DNA of 13,274 bases from Caryophanales bacterium UBA3935 (GCA_002385755.1 DGED01000062.1:1-13274), one strand, 5' to 3'; counted from the stretch's first letter, positions 1 through 6,800 are shown. Notes: generated from the sequence alone by a model not told the origin. Made by a program: numbers and translations.

Positions 1-30
1 ATCGAAGCTCTTGACGAAGAAGCCGAATAA
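1..30 (+). CDS. C-terminal end of an unidentified protein (partial)
   Basis: Frame 1 gives an acidic tail, IEALDEEAE, ending in TAA at 28-30. The gene starts before the window, so its function cannot be read. A good terminator hairpin follows 40 bases later, which fits a plus-strand gene ending here. The second plus frame also stays open to a TAA at 47-49 (ending NKMASKT), so the true frame is not certain. Confidence 0.45.
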   Translation: MEALDEEAE

Positions 31-70
31 AATGGCGAGTAAGACTTAAGCCATTGAGACTAATAAAAAA

Positions 71-106
71 AGGCGTTTCACTTCCCGAGAAACGCCTTTT
101 TTATTT
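71..106 (+). terminator. Rho-independent terminator, likely bidirectional
   Basis: A perfect 9-bp stem, AGGCGTTTC (71-79) with GAAACGCCT (89-97), has a 9-nt loop and is followed by a run of T on the plus strand. A run of A precedes it, so it can also terminate minus-strand transcripts. It closes the plus-strand gene at the left edge. Confidence 0.85.
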
Positions 107-129
107 TTAAGACCCATTAAACACAAAAC

Positions 130-164
130 AAAAAAGATTTGCATTGCGGATACAAATCTTTTTT
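130..164 (-). terminator. Terminator of the ssb gene
   Basis: The arms AAAAAAGATTTG (130-141) and CAAATCTTTTTT (153-164) are a perfect 12-bp inverted repeat with an 11-nt loop. It lies 26 bases after the ssb stop codon, read on the minus strand, and the T-rich arm provides the U tract. With the hairpin at 71-97 it separates two convergent transcription units. Confidence 0.75.
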
Positions 165-189
165 GTTGGCGTGCCTTGATTATTTTGCG

Positions 190-516
190 TTAATCTCTTT
201 TTAAATTAATAAAGATCACTCTCTCGCCGACGACTTCGACGGTCTTTATTTTCAACCCCTCGTGCTCGATCGTCCTGGTAACAAGGCGGGCTTTAACCGC
301 CAGCGTCGAACCCTTACGACAATGCTCGCAAACCATCTCCGCCGCCACTTGCCATAATTGAACGGGAATGAAATCCGTATCGTACTCGCCCGTTTCCTGG
401 TTTTTGAAGCCGCGCTGACAAGCCAAGACCATCCGCGTGGTCTTAAGACCGGAATCGGTGGTCACCAACTTCAAATCCTCAACGGTCCTGCCAACCAAAA
501 TAACGCTGTTCAGCAT
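190..516 (-). CDS. ssb: Short single-stranded DNA-binding protein (SSB/OB-fold)
   Basis: The 108-aa product binds single-stranded DNA in replication, repair or recombination. The N-terminus MLNSVILVGRTVEDLKL matches the SSB family start (MLN-VILVGRL), and an OB-fold region follows with DTDFIPVQLW at residues 46-55. The protein ends soon after the OB fold (VIFINLKRD). It lacks the Gly/Gln-rich linker and the acidic DDDIPF-type tip that recruits partner proteins, as B. subtilis SsbB also does. ATG at 514-516 is chosen because it fits the family N-terminus and lies downstream of the promoter. The frame stays open 50 codons further upstream, but that stretch crosses the -10 and -35 boxes. Oddly, the strong GGAAAGGAGG (542-551) is 25 nt from this ATG, and no ATG, GTG or TTG lies in frame between them. 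Family assignment is secure; the exact role is inferred. Confidence 0.88.
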   Translation of the reverse strand: MLNSVILVGRTVEDLKLVTTDSGLKTTRMVLACQRGFKNQETGEYDTDFIPVQLWQVAAEMVCEHCRKGSTLAVKARLVTRTIEHEGLKIKTVEVVGERVIFINLKRD

Positions 517-541
517 CCGCGCGTATTGTTGATCAACAAAT

Positions 542-551
542 CCTCCTTTCC
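542..551 (-). promoter_or_regulatory. Strong Shine-Dalgarno upstream of ssb, misplaced for its ATG
   Basis: GGAAAGGAGG on the minus strand is 25 nt from the ssb ATG. It sits 5 nt from a TTG at 534-536, which opens an 8-codon frame (LINNTRGC) whose TGA overlaps the first codons of ssb. This may be a coupling leader frame, or the true ssb start may be unusual. Confidence 0.6.
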
Positions 552-570
552 GATAATTGCCGGCGGGTCT

Positions 571-598
571 ATTATACCAAAACCCAGCCGCGAGGCAA
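571..598 (-). promoter_or_regulatory. Sigma-A promoter of ssb
   Basis: On the minus strand, -35 TTGCCT (593-598) is followed after 16 bp by -10 TATAAT (571-576). TG sits one base before the -10 (TGGTATAAT), an extended -10. The expected start near 564 gives a leader of roughly 50 nt before the ssb ATG. Confidence 0.8.
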
Positions 599-1110
599 AA
601 CTGCGAAATCCGACAAGAAATCACTTTTTTCAAGGGAATTTTCTTACCGCAAGCAGGAAAAAACATCGGAATTTAATCCGGTAATCCGCCAGTTTTTGAC
701 GGGAACGCGCGATAATTTTAAAAATGTATTTATTTCGGGAAAAATATTTCGCAATTTTTATCCAATAATAATAACCCGCGCGTTCGTATATTTTATGAAG
801 AGGGAGAGGCGGGCGCGCGGAAGTATTTGCCGGCGCGTTGACATTTCATATCCGGCTGACAATCTCTTTGGCGATTGTTATTCCTTCCATAAACAACCTT
901 TCAATGTCGGGACGGGCGGCGACCGGTTTCCGCTTTCCGGCGTCGCTCGGCGCCCGCTCAATCGCCCGATTTATCCCGGTAATTACCTTGTCCCATAAAC
1001 CGCGCCGGTCTGGCCGCTTACGTCCCGCCGCCGCTTCTTCATTCCTTAATCGGCCGCGCGCCTTAAACCCACAAAAGCGCGCGGATGATTTATCTTTACC
1101 TTTCTGATAT
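599..1110. other. Gene-poor stretch with AT-rich and GC-rich halves
   Basis: No gene with a start codon and ribosome site can be supported here on either strand. Positions 700-800 are AT-rich with no clear promoter. Positions 800-1110 are GC-rich and carry a minus-strand frame with no start (see the 846-1123 entry). Plus-strand open frames across 696-1107 lack ribosome sites and look like by-products of base composition. Confidence 0.5.
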
Positions 1111-1123
1111 AACGGGCCCCGAT
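846..1123 (-). pseudogene. Possible coding remnant without a start codon
   Basis: The minus-strand frame ending in TGA at 846-848 is open for about 90 codons. Its C-terminal part reads like a protein: GLWDKVITGINRAIERA, then RPDIERLFMEG and ITIAKEIVSRI before the stop. The frame has no ATG, GTG or TTG at its head; the first possible starts lie within 21 codons of the stop, and no Shine-Dalgarno is visible. An in-frame TGA lies within the hairpin loop at 1111-1137. I do not recognise the family. Codon choices resemble the neighbouring genes, but antisense frames in this base composition also stay open, so this may be chance. A decayed gene is the alternative. Confidence 0.3.
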
Positions 1124-1137
1124 TTCAAGGGCCCGTT
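1111..1137. repeat. GC-rich perfect hairpin
   Basis: AACGGGCCC (1111-1119) pairs with GGGCCCGTT (1129-1137) around a 9-nt loop. Neither side has a proper T run directly after the stem, so it is not a standard terminator. It lies 14 bases from the terminator of the yfmF-yfmH unit and could act as a 3'-end stabiliser or second stop for read-through. Confidence 0.6.
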
Positions 1138-1143
1138 TCCAAT

Positions 1144-1170
1144 AAAAAAAGGCGCCGCGCGCCTTTTTTT
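1144..1170 (-). terminator. Terminator of the yfmF-yfmH unit, bidirectional in form
   Basis: GGCGC-CGC-GCGCC (1151-1163) is flanked by seven A on the left and seven T on the right, giving a 12-bp stem when A/T pairs are included. It lies 16 bases after the yfmH stop codon on the minus strand. Confidence 0.85.
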
Positions 1171-1186
1171 AGCTTTTGTTTTTTTA

Positions 1187-2518
1187 TTATAATGAATAAT
1201 TGGTCGAGAATTTTTTGGGGAGAATTACATAGTCAGAAAGCGCCTCGGGAACAAAATATTTGGCCATCGGGATTAACTCCTCCCGTTTCAACCCGGCAAA
1301 CGCTTCAATGCCCGCGAAAATGTCGGACTGTTTATATAAATACTCAAGATAACTGAAGCCAAGATAATCGAGATTGTTTAGCGATTTTATGAAGCTGCCG
1401 AGAACCGACTTTTTAAAGCGCTCGAAAAGCCCCGCGTCGATCGTAATTTTATTAAGCGCGAGCAGTTTTTCCTTGATATAGACGATAAACTGGCGCGGCT
1501 TATGGCTGTTGGCCTGGATTTTTATAAACCCGCAAAAACCGTCGATATAAACCTCGTAATAGAGATTGCCGTTAATCAGTTCCAGGTCAAGCATCTCCTG
1601 GAAAGCGTCGCTCGTCGGGCCCAACACGGCCTCAATCAAGATTTTCAGTTTCAATTCCGTCGCGAGCGCCTCGTTTTCGCCGTATTTTTCATAAGGAAGC
1701 TTAAGCCCGACCGCGACTTTCGGCATCATGATGTCCATTTTGCTTAAGCCGGAGCCGCGGTAGGCTTTTTCGTTCTCGACGTAAAAACTTTTTTTGATAT
1801 CTATCGCCGGCGGAAATTTTTTCCCCTCTTGGTTTTTACGGACGTGATTGAAAACCGACTCGACGCTATTGTTCTGATTGGCGAAGATATTGTCGGGATC
1901 GCCGACGACAATCAAATCCATGTTCGCGGGATGATAGAACGTCCGGTAGCATTTATATAAATGCTCTTTCGTTATTTTCATGATGGAGTCGACGGTGCCA
2001 CCGACGTCATATCTTAACGGGTACTGATGAAAAAGGTTTTGCATCAGTCCCAAATGCAAGGCGTCGTTGGGGTCGTCAAGATACATTTTTAGTTCCTGGA
2101 CGATAATCCCCTGTTCTTTCTTGACCGATTCGTCGGTAAAATAGGGATCCTGGACGAAATCAAGCAATAGGTTTATCCCGTCGGTAATATTGGCGGCGCC
2201 GGAAAAAAGATAGGCTGTCATCGTGTAATTGGTCATCGCGTTCGAATCGAGACCGTAGCGGGCGAAAAGCGTGCTCGCGTCGTCGCCCGACGGCAAATCG
2301 AACATTTTATGCTCGAGAAAGTGAGCGATCCCGAGCGGCATCTCGACGTAGTCGCTCCCGTCGCGGGGGACGAAACGGTTGACGAGCGCGCCGTATTTTG
2401 CGGCGAAGCAAACAAATGTTTTATTAAAACCCGGCTTGGGAATGACGATAACCCTGAGGCCGTTGGGGAGAATCTCGCTGTATACTTTCTCGTTTAATTG
2501 CTCGTATGTCTTAACCAT
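1187..2518 (-). CDS. yfmH: M16B zinc peptidase, YfmH/YmfH type (catalytic member)
   Basis: This 443-aa protein belongs to the M16 (pitrilysin/processing peptidase) family. The inverted zinc motif HFLEH is at residues 66-70 (His66, Glu69, His70). A downstream VQELKMY segment supplies the probable third ligand, Glu142, so this is the active member of the pair. Homologues in Bacilli are annotated YfmH (YmfH in B. subtilis), and some annotation pipelines link them to EF-P 5-aminopentanol modification; that link is from general knowledge, not seen here. No signal peptide or membrane segment is visible, so the protein is probably cytoplasmic. ATG at 2518 is preferred over one at 2554 because AGGTGAGG lies about 6 nt upstream and the overlap with yfmF is only 8 nt (ATGGTTAA), typical of translational coupling. 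The longer start would lie deep inside yfmF. Confidence 0.92.
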   Translation of the reverse strand: MVKTYEQLNEKVYSEILPNGLRVIVIPKPGFNKTFVCFAAKYGALVNRFVPRDGSDYVEMPLGIAHFLEHKMFDLPSGDDASTLFARYGLDSNAMTNYTMTAYLFSGAANITDGINLLLDFVQDPYFTDESVKKEQGIIVQELKMYLDDPNDALHLGLMQNLFHQYPLRYDVGGTVDSIMKITKEHLYKCYRTFYHPANMDLIVVGDPDNIFANQNNSVESVFNHVRKNQEGKKFPPAIDIKKSFYVENEKAYRGSGLSKMDIMMPKVAVGLKLPYEKYGENEALATELKLKILIEAVLGPTSDAFQEMLDLELINGNLYYEVYIDGFCGFIKIQANSHKPRQFIVYIKEKLLALNKITIDAGLFERFKKSVLGSFIKSLNNLDYLGFSYLEYLYKQSDIFAGIEAFAGLKREELIPMAKYFVPEALSDYVILPKKFSTNYSL

Positions 2519-3785
2519 CGTAATCCTCACCTGCCAATAAAAATACCGTGTCAAGCGCGATTCCCCGCGCCACCGTCACCAAATCTTCCTTCGCAATGTT
2601 TTTGATTTTCTCAACCATTTCCGGAATCGAGATGTCCATGCCGTGAAGGTAGTTGCGCAGATGAAAAGCGTTGAGCTTGCGCGGGCTGTCCCCGATTTCC
2701 AGCAACTCGTTAACGATGTTTTCCTTGCCGATCGCAATCAAGTCGTCTGAGATGTTCCCTGCCTTATACGACTCCAGTTGCTTAATGACAAGATCGCTCG
2801 CCAGCTGGTATTGGTTTTGATCAATCCCGGCGGTAACAATCAAAATCTTGAGGTCGTTTATGATCTGCGAGGCGATATAATAGGCAAGCGAGTGCTCTTC
2901 GCGGACGACTTGCATCAAACCGGAAGTAAAGGTCCCGCCGAAAATGGCGTTAAACAATAGCGCGGCCGGGAATTTATCGCTTTTCGTGTTAACGTCGGTC
3001 CGAAAGCCCATCAAAAGTTTCGCCTGGTTGATATTTTGCTTCTCGACGACTTCCTTGACCTTCTCGACGGCGCGCTCTTCTTCCGAAACCGTTTCTTCCG
3101 GTTTGGGATTATCCTTAAAGTCGCCGAGGATTTTTAATTGCCCGAGCATTTCCTTGTCGTCAAAATCACCGGTCACGAAAATAACGACGTTTTCCTTTTC
3201 CAGCATCTCGCGATACGTCGCGTAAACATCGCTCGCCGTGAGCGGGTCGAGATCCTCGATTGCGCCGAGCGAGCTCACGGAAATGATCTCGTCGCGCGAC
3301 ATGTTTCTTAAAAGTTCTCTCAGGGCGTAACGGCTCTTGTTGTTATATATGTTTTTGATGTTATCCCGGAGAATCCGCTTTTGTTCGCGCCAATCCTTTT
3401 CCGAAAAAGCTCCGTCCTTCGCGTTCGGGTTAAATATCACTTCCCTTAAAAAAGCGAGCGCTTCCGGAAGCAGGGCGGCGTCGCCGCCGGCGTACTTTGG
3501 GTTAACGATTGATAAATGAAAAACGGTAACGCTGGTTTTATAACTGGGATAGGCGGAGATCGCGAGCGTCGCGTTATATAGATCGTATAATTTGTTTGCC
3601 AGGGCTTTCTTGCTCGGGTATTTTTTTGTTGAGGCGGTCAGAAGTCGGGTGAGGAGCGACCTTTTCGTGGCGTTTTCCTTGGAGAAAGAGCCGATAAAGG
3701 CGACGTCGATGTCAATGGTTTTAAATTTAGAAGTCCTGATAAACGTCGTTTTCACGTTATTACTGCCGGTGCTGATAACTTCCAT
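2511..3785 (-). CDS. yfmF: M16-family peptidase homologue, YfmF/YmfF type (non-catalytic member)
   Basis: This 424-aa protein has the M16 fold pattern, with a C-terminal half containing FNAIFGGTFTSGLMQVVREE and SLAYYIASQI, typical of the family. The region where HXXEH should lie (about residues 40-70) reads LLTRLLTASTKKYPSKKAL and has no zinc motif. It is therefore probably the inactive partner of YfmH, since M16 enzymes often work as active/inactive heterodimers. GGAGG lies 7 nt before the ATG. The gene follows the deoD terminator after about 50 bp and overlaps yfmH by 8 nt. I see no convincing promoter in the short gap; the pair may have a weak one or depend on read-through. The family call is firm; the physiological substrate is unknown to me. 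Confidence 0.9.
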   Translation of the reverse strand: MEVISTGSNNVKTTFIRTSKFKTIDIDVAFIGSFSKENATKRSLLTRLLTASTKKYPSKKALANKLYDLYNATLAISAYPSYKTSVTVFHLSIVNPKYAGGDAALLPEALAFLREVIFNPNAKDGAFSEKDWREQKRILRDNIKNIYNNKSRYALRELLRNMSRDEIISVSSLGAIEDLDPLTASDVYATYREMLEKENVVIFVTGDFDDKEMLGQLKILGDFKDNPKPEETVSEEERAVEKVKEVVEKQNINQAKLLMGFRTDVNTKSDKFPAALLFNAIFGGTFTSGLMQVVREEHSLAYYIASQIINDLKILIVTAGIDQNQYQLASDLVIKQLESYKAGNISDDLIAIGKENIVNELLEIGDSPRKLNAFHLRNYLHGMDISIPEMVEKIKNIAKEDLVTVARGIALDTVFLLAGEDYDG

Positions 3786-3833
3786 ATTAGTTCCTCCGAT
3801 TTCTAGTATTTACCGCCGTCGGTTTTCTATTCT

Positions 3834-3857
3834 TAAAAAAAAGTGGGAAATCCCACT
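3834..3857 (-). terminator. Terminator of the ylmE-deoD operon
   Basis: On the minus strand AGTGGG-ATTT-CCCACT (3842-3857) is followed by a run of eight T (3835-3842). The stem begins inside the deoD TAG stop codon (3856-3858), so terminating ribosomes may influence hairpin folding. Confidence 0.8.
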
Positions 3858-4563
3858 ATTTGGCAGCTTCAAGCGCTATCTCCATCATCCGGCGGAAAGA
3901 ACTCTGCCGTTCCGCCGCCGACGTTTCCTGTTTCGTCACGAGCGAGTCGGAAACGGTCAAGATGCAGGCGGCGTTCTTATTCAGGTATCTGGCGTTCGCG
4001 AACAAGGCGAAACTTTCCATTTCCACGGCGACGCAGCCGTGACGGTCGCGAATGGCGCGGAAATCGCCCGCCGCCCGGTAGAAAACGTCGGACGAATGAA
4101 TCACGGCGCTCGCAAACGGATATCCGAGGCCTTTCGCGGCTTCGCACAAGGCTTCCGTAAGTTCCGGGGACGCCTCCTGAATCTCCTCGGAATAACCGAA
4201 AGCGGTCAGGGCATAGCTTGACTCGCTGTAGGCCGCCTTCGCGATAATCACGTCGTAGAGATTAAGCTCGGGGGCGTACGCGCCGCAGGAGCCGACGCGG
4301 ATTATGTTTTCCACGTTATAAAAACTGTAAAGCTCGTAGGAATATATGCCGATGCTCGGCATCCCCATCCCCGAGCCCATAACCGTGACCTTTTTTCCTT
4401 TGTAATAGCCGGTATAGGCAAGCATGTTCCGGACGCGGTTGACCAACGCGGCGTCGGTCAAATACTCGTCGGCGATTACTTTCGCCCTCAAGGGGTCGCC
4501 CGGCATCAAAACGGTTTTTGCGATTAAATTTACATCATCGACTTCGATATGGGGAGTGGCCAT
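3856..4563 (-). CDS. deoD: Purine-nucleoside phosphorylase, DeoD type
   Basis: The 235-aa enzyme splits purine (deoxy)nucleosides with phosphate into the free base and (deoxy)ribose-1-phosphate, in cytoplasmic nucleoside salvage. It matches the hexameric DeoD family along its length. His5 lies in MATPHI, the phosphate-binding Arg26 in GDPLRAK, and Arg45 and Arg89 (RVGSCGA) are in place. Ribose contacts are in EMES (residues 181-184), and the catalytic Asp206 is in TVSDSL. AAGGAGG lies 5 nt before the ATG and overlaps the deoC stop codon. The 10-nt gap to deoC shows one transcript; DeoC consumes the deoxyribose-5-phosphate made downstream of DeoD. A phosphopentomutase (deoB) is not in the window. 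Confidence 0.97.
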   Translation of the reverse strand: MATPHIEVDDVNLIAKTVLMPGDPLRAKVIADEYLTDAALVNRVRNMLAYTGYYKGKKVTVMGSGMGMPSIGIYSYELYSFYNVENIIRVGSCGAYAPELNLYDVIIAKAAYSESSYALTAFGYSEEIQEASPELTEALCEAAKGLGYPFASAVIHSSDVFYRAAGDFRAIRDRHGCVAVEMESFALFANARYLNKNAACILTVSDSLVTKQETSAAERQSSFRRMMEIALEAAK

Positions 4564-4573
4564 TTTTGCCTCC

Positions 4574-5212
4574 TTATTCTTCTTTTACCAAATTCACGCC
4601 GGATGACGTCCCGATCCGGTTCGCCCCGGCGGAAATCATCCTAAGCGCGTCTTCCTTAGTCTTTATCCCGCCGCTCGCCTTCACGCCGACGCTTTCCGGC
4701 AGCTCTTCGCGCAACAGGCGGACATCCGCTTCCGTCGCCCCGCCGGTCCCGAAACCGGTCGATGTCTTTAAAAATCCCGCACCGGCTCTCGCCGCGAGGC
4801 GCGCGAGCTCCCGTTTAATATCGTCGGTCAAATAGCATGTCTCGATAATCACCTTGACGACGCGCCCTTCGGCCGCCTCAACAACCGCTTTTATCTCTTC
4901 TTCGAGATAATCATAATCGCGCTCCAGAGCCTTGCCGATATTGATTACCATGTCGATCTCGCCGGCGCCGGCCGCGACCACGGCGCGGGTCTGGGCCCGC
5001 TTGTCCTCAATGGTGTCGGCGCCGAGGGGAAATCCGACGACCGAGCAAACTAAGACGCCCGAGCCATCGAGCCGCTCTTTAGCTAAGGCGACGTAGCAGG
5101 GATTGACGCAAACGCTCTTAAACGAGTAAGCGGCCGCTTCCGCGCATAATTTTTCAATATCGGCGGTCGTGGCCGTGGCTTTTAATAAAGTATGATCGAT
5201 TAATTTGTTCAT
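4574..5212 (-). CDS. deoC: Deoxyribose-phosphate aldolase
   Basis: This 212-aa class I aldolase cleaves 2-deoxyribose-5-phosphate to glyceraldehyde-3-phosphate and acetaldehyde, feeding deoxynucleoside carbon into glycolysis. The Schiff-base Lys149 is in FLKTSTGF, the proton-relay Asp87 in EIDMVINIG, and the second lysine Lys178 in GVKASGGIK. The N-terminal IDHTLLKATAT and the CSVVGFPLGA segment are classic DeoC features. Length is normal for the short bacterial type. The Shine-Dalgarno AGGAGA overlaps the stop codon of the upstream 285-aa gene, leaving 8 nt between them, so translation is probably coupled. It lies directly before deoD. Confidence 0.97.
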   Translation of the reverse strand: MNKLIDHTLLKATATTADIEKLCAEAAAYSFKSVCVNPCYVALAKERLDGSGVLVCSVVGFPLGADTIEDKRAQTRAVVAAGAGEIDMVINIGKALERDYDYLEEEIKAVVEAAEGRVVKVIIETCYLTDDIKRELARLAARAGAGFLKTSTGFGTGGATEADVRLLREELPESVGVKASGGIKTKEDALRMISAGANRIGTSSGVNLVKEE

Positions 5213-5220
5213 CGCTTCTC

Positions 5221-6078
5221 CTAGATGTCTATCAAATTTGCCAGGCGGACCGATTTGAAATTATCGTCGGCGATCGCCAACCTGCGCAGGCGGCCGAGCG
5301 CCTTGCGCGAGGATTTCGCCTGTTTGGCCTTCAATATATACATATCCGGTAAGAAATTAACGATCTCGATTAAATATTTATTCATAATCCCGTAGAAATC
5401 ATTGCGCCGCATGAGAAAAGGCAGGTTCTGCTCTTCCTTAATATAAACGTAATCAAGATGCGGCGGGAAAACGGTAGGTTTGCCGGCATTCCAGGTGAAA
5501 CTCACGCCATATTCCTGCGCGTCGGAATTGACGAGCAACTCGACAAGATTAACCTCGACCTCGTTATGGTAAAAGTCGCGCAGGCTTTCGATCGAGCGCT
5601 GGTACCGGCAAATCACGTCGAGTTTTTCTTTCTCGTAGGGAAGCTTGTCCTGCATCCCGTATTCCTCGATCATCTGCCGGCGGCTTTCCTCGAACAAAAC
5701 GACGACATCCGCGAGATTGAAAGGCTGAACGTCTTCAAAAGCGCTGTTGTAAATATGCAGGTCAAAAAGCTTGCATACTTTTTGCGTGATCGTGAGAATT
5801 TCCTTCACCAGGAACGACGGAATCAATACCGGCAGTTCCAAAAGAAAATTGATGTTCAGGAATTGCGGGCTCAGCTTGTATATCTGGCTTACCCGGGACT
5901 TTTTCGTAATCAGGTAACGATAGGAAAACTTAAAATCATCGTCGCGATAATCAATTTGAACTTCGTCGTCGGTGTAGTAAATCTTAAAGTTCGGCAAGTT
6001 TTCAAAAAAATCGAGAACTTTGGCGAAGTCCAGTTTCTCCAAATTGCTCTTCCGAAAAAAGTGAATGTATATGGCCAT
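5221..6078 (-). CDS. Uncharacterised 285-aa protein in the deo operon
   Basis: I do not recognise a named family. The protein starts MAIYIHFFRKSNLEKLDF and is soluble in appearance, with no signal peptide. One hydrophobic stretch (about residues 72-95, FLNINFLLELPVLIPSFLVK) is broken by charged and proline residues and looks like core rather than membrane. An acidic, aromatic-rich first half is followed by helical segments, and the C-terminus is basic (KAKQAKSSRKALGRLRRLA). No catalytic motif is evident. GAGG lies 7 nt before the ATG. It is 93 nt downstream of ylmG and 8 nt upstream of deoC, so it is probably co-transcribed with both. Its reading is supported by spacing, ribosome site and normal codon use. 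A long open frame on the opposite strand is a shadow. Confidence 0.8.
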   Translation of the reverse strand: MAIYIHFFRKSNLEKLDFAKVLDFFENLPNFKIYYTDDEVQIDYRDDDFKFSYRYLITKKSRVSQIYKLSPQFLNINFLLELPVLIPSFLVKEILTITQKVCKLFDLHIYNSAFEDVQPFNLADVVVLFEESRRQMIEEYGMQDKLPYEKEKLDVICRYQRSIESLRDFYHNEVEVNLVELLVNSDAQEYGVSFTWNAGKPTVFPPHLDYVYIKEEQNLPFLMRRNDFYGIMNKYLIEIVNFLPDMYILKAKQAKSSRKALGRLRRLAIADDNFKSVRLANLIDI

Positions 6079-6171
6079 AATATTACCTCATTCGTATATT
6101 ATTCTTTGCGTGGTGATGAAGTCGGGGCCGGCGATATGTGTTCCGGGCATTAACTCCGATTGACTTAGGGT

Positions 6172-6420
6172 TCATAACAAGAAAGCAAAATTAATGATTA
6201 ACTCATAGACCCCGAGGGCGATTATCGTCCCGAAGTCAAACGCGAATAAAACTATTTTCCCGCGAAAAACATCCAAATAACAACCGCCTGCTGCTTGCAC
6301 AAAACGAAAGACGGCGTAGTCGGAGCTTCCCGGCGCCCAGGAGAGAATAATGGTAAAAACGAGAACGACCTGGTAAAGCCGCGCGATAATATATAAAACC
6401 AGTAAAACGGTTTTAAACAT
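6172..6420 (-). CDS. ylmG: YggT/YlmG family small membrane protein
   Basis: The 82-aa protein has two hydrophobic segments (about residues 3-27 and 56-82) flanking a polar loop. The family landmarks ILSWAPG (residues 24-30) and YLDVFRG (48-54) are followed by a hydrophobic segment containing FDFGTIIALGVYELI. YlmG proteins sit in the membrane near the division machinery; their exact role is unsettled. The ATG overlaps the end of sepF by 8 nt (ATGTTTAA), so translation is probably coupled to sepF. It is the only one of the 14 complete genes here that ends in TGA. That TGA falls at the usual family length, which argues for a true stop. Confidence 0.88.
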   Translation of the reverse strand: MFKTVLLVLYIIARLYQVVLVFTIILSWAPGSSDYAVFRFVQAAGGCYLDVFRGKIVLFAFDFGTIIALGVYELIINFAFLL

Positions 6421-6790
6421 CTTTCGTGTCCTCTACGTATTGGTATAAAGACCCGTCTTCGAATTCTTCCTTTCCGCCGAACAGGAACAGTTTTTTGTCC
6501 AACTTATAAATCTCGCCTTCCTTTGCGTACACGACGCCGGATATAAACGAGAGCATTTCGTTGGCCGCGTCGGTGTCGATCCGATCAAAATTGGCCAAAA
6601 CGGCGCGGCCGCTTAAAATGATGTCGCATATTTTCAAAAGGGTTTCCTTGCTGTCGTCGTTAACGATTTGGTATTCCATACGGTCGAAGGCCGTGAGCAA
6701 ACTCGCGTTCTTGCCACCTTTTGCCTTATGTTTATTATATTCACTAAACTCGATTTTATTTCGCTTTTTTCTTTTTTTCAGAAACCCCAT
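6413..6790 (-). CDS. sepF: Cell division protein SepF
   Basis: SepF binds FtsZ filaments and tethers them to the membrane at the division site. The C-terminal core is clear: VLANFDRIDTDAANEMLSFI (residues 64-83), SGVVYAKEGEIYKL (84-97), then LFLFGGKEEF. At 125 aa it is shorter than the B. subtilis protein. The N-terminus MGFLKKRKKRNK is very basic with few hydrophobic residues, so the usual amphipathic membrane-targeting helix is short or replaced by charge. The linker is also short. GGAG lies 7 nt before the ATG and overlaps the ylmE stop region, with a 10-nt gap. The order ylmE-sepF-ylmG is the one seen across Bacillota next to the ftsZ region, although ftsZ is not in this window. Confidence 0.95.
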   Translation of the reverse strand: MGFLKKRKKRNKIEFSEYNKHKAKGGKNASLLTAFDRMEYQIVNDDSKETLLKICDIILSGRAVLANFDRIDTDAANEMLSFISGVVYAKEGEIYKLDKKLFLFGGKEEFEDGSLYQYVEDTKDV

Positions 6791-6800
6791 GTTATGCTCC

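Noticed and set aside
838..866. TTGACA at 838-843 as a plus-strand promoter
   Set aside because: The sequence 17 bp downstream (AATCTC) is a poor -10 and no gene follows.
358..1107. Plus-strand open frames (358-684, 696-998, 838-1107) as genes
   Set aside because: They lack ribosome sites, overlap ssb or its promoter, and have unprotein-like composition. They appear to be antisense by-products of the local base composition.
1111..1137. GC-rich hairpin as a stand-alone terminator
   Set aside because: No T run directly follows the stem on either strand; the neighbouring hairpin at 1151-1163 is the convincing terminator.
2519..2554. A longer N-terminus for yfmH starting at 2554
   Set aside because: It would overlap yfmF by 44 nt, and the ribosome site AGGTGAGG is placed for the ATG at 2518, where the family N-terminus begins.
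3592..4221. 209-aa plus-strand frame spanning the yfmF/deoD junction
   Set aside because: It is antisense to two well-identified genes, has no ribosome site and crosses a terminator.
5458..6153. 231-aa plus-strand frame opposite the 285-aa gene
   Set aside because: It has no ribosome site, while the minus-strand gene has one, fits operon spacing with deoC, and has better composition.
6079..6420. Mollicutes code (TGA as Trp) making ylmG a fusion with the 285-aa protein
   Set aside because: All 14 intact genes read full length with TGG for Trp and no internal TGA, ylmG ends at family length, and the 285-aa gene has its own ribosome site.
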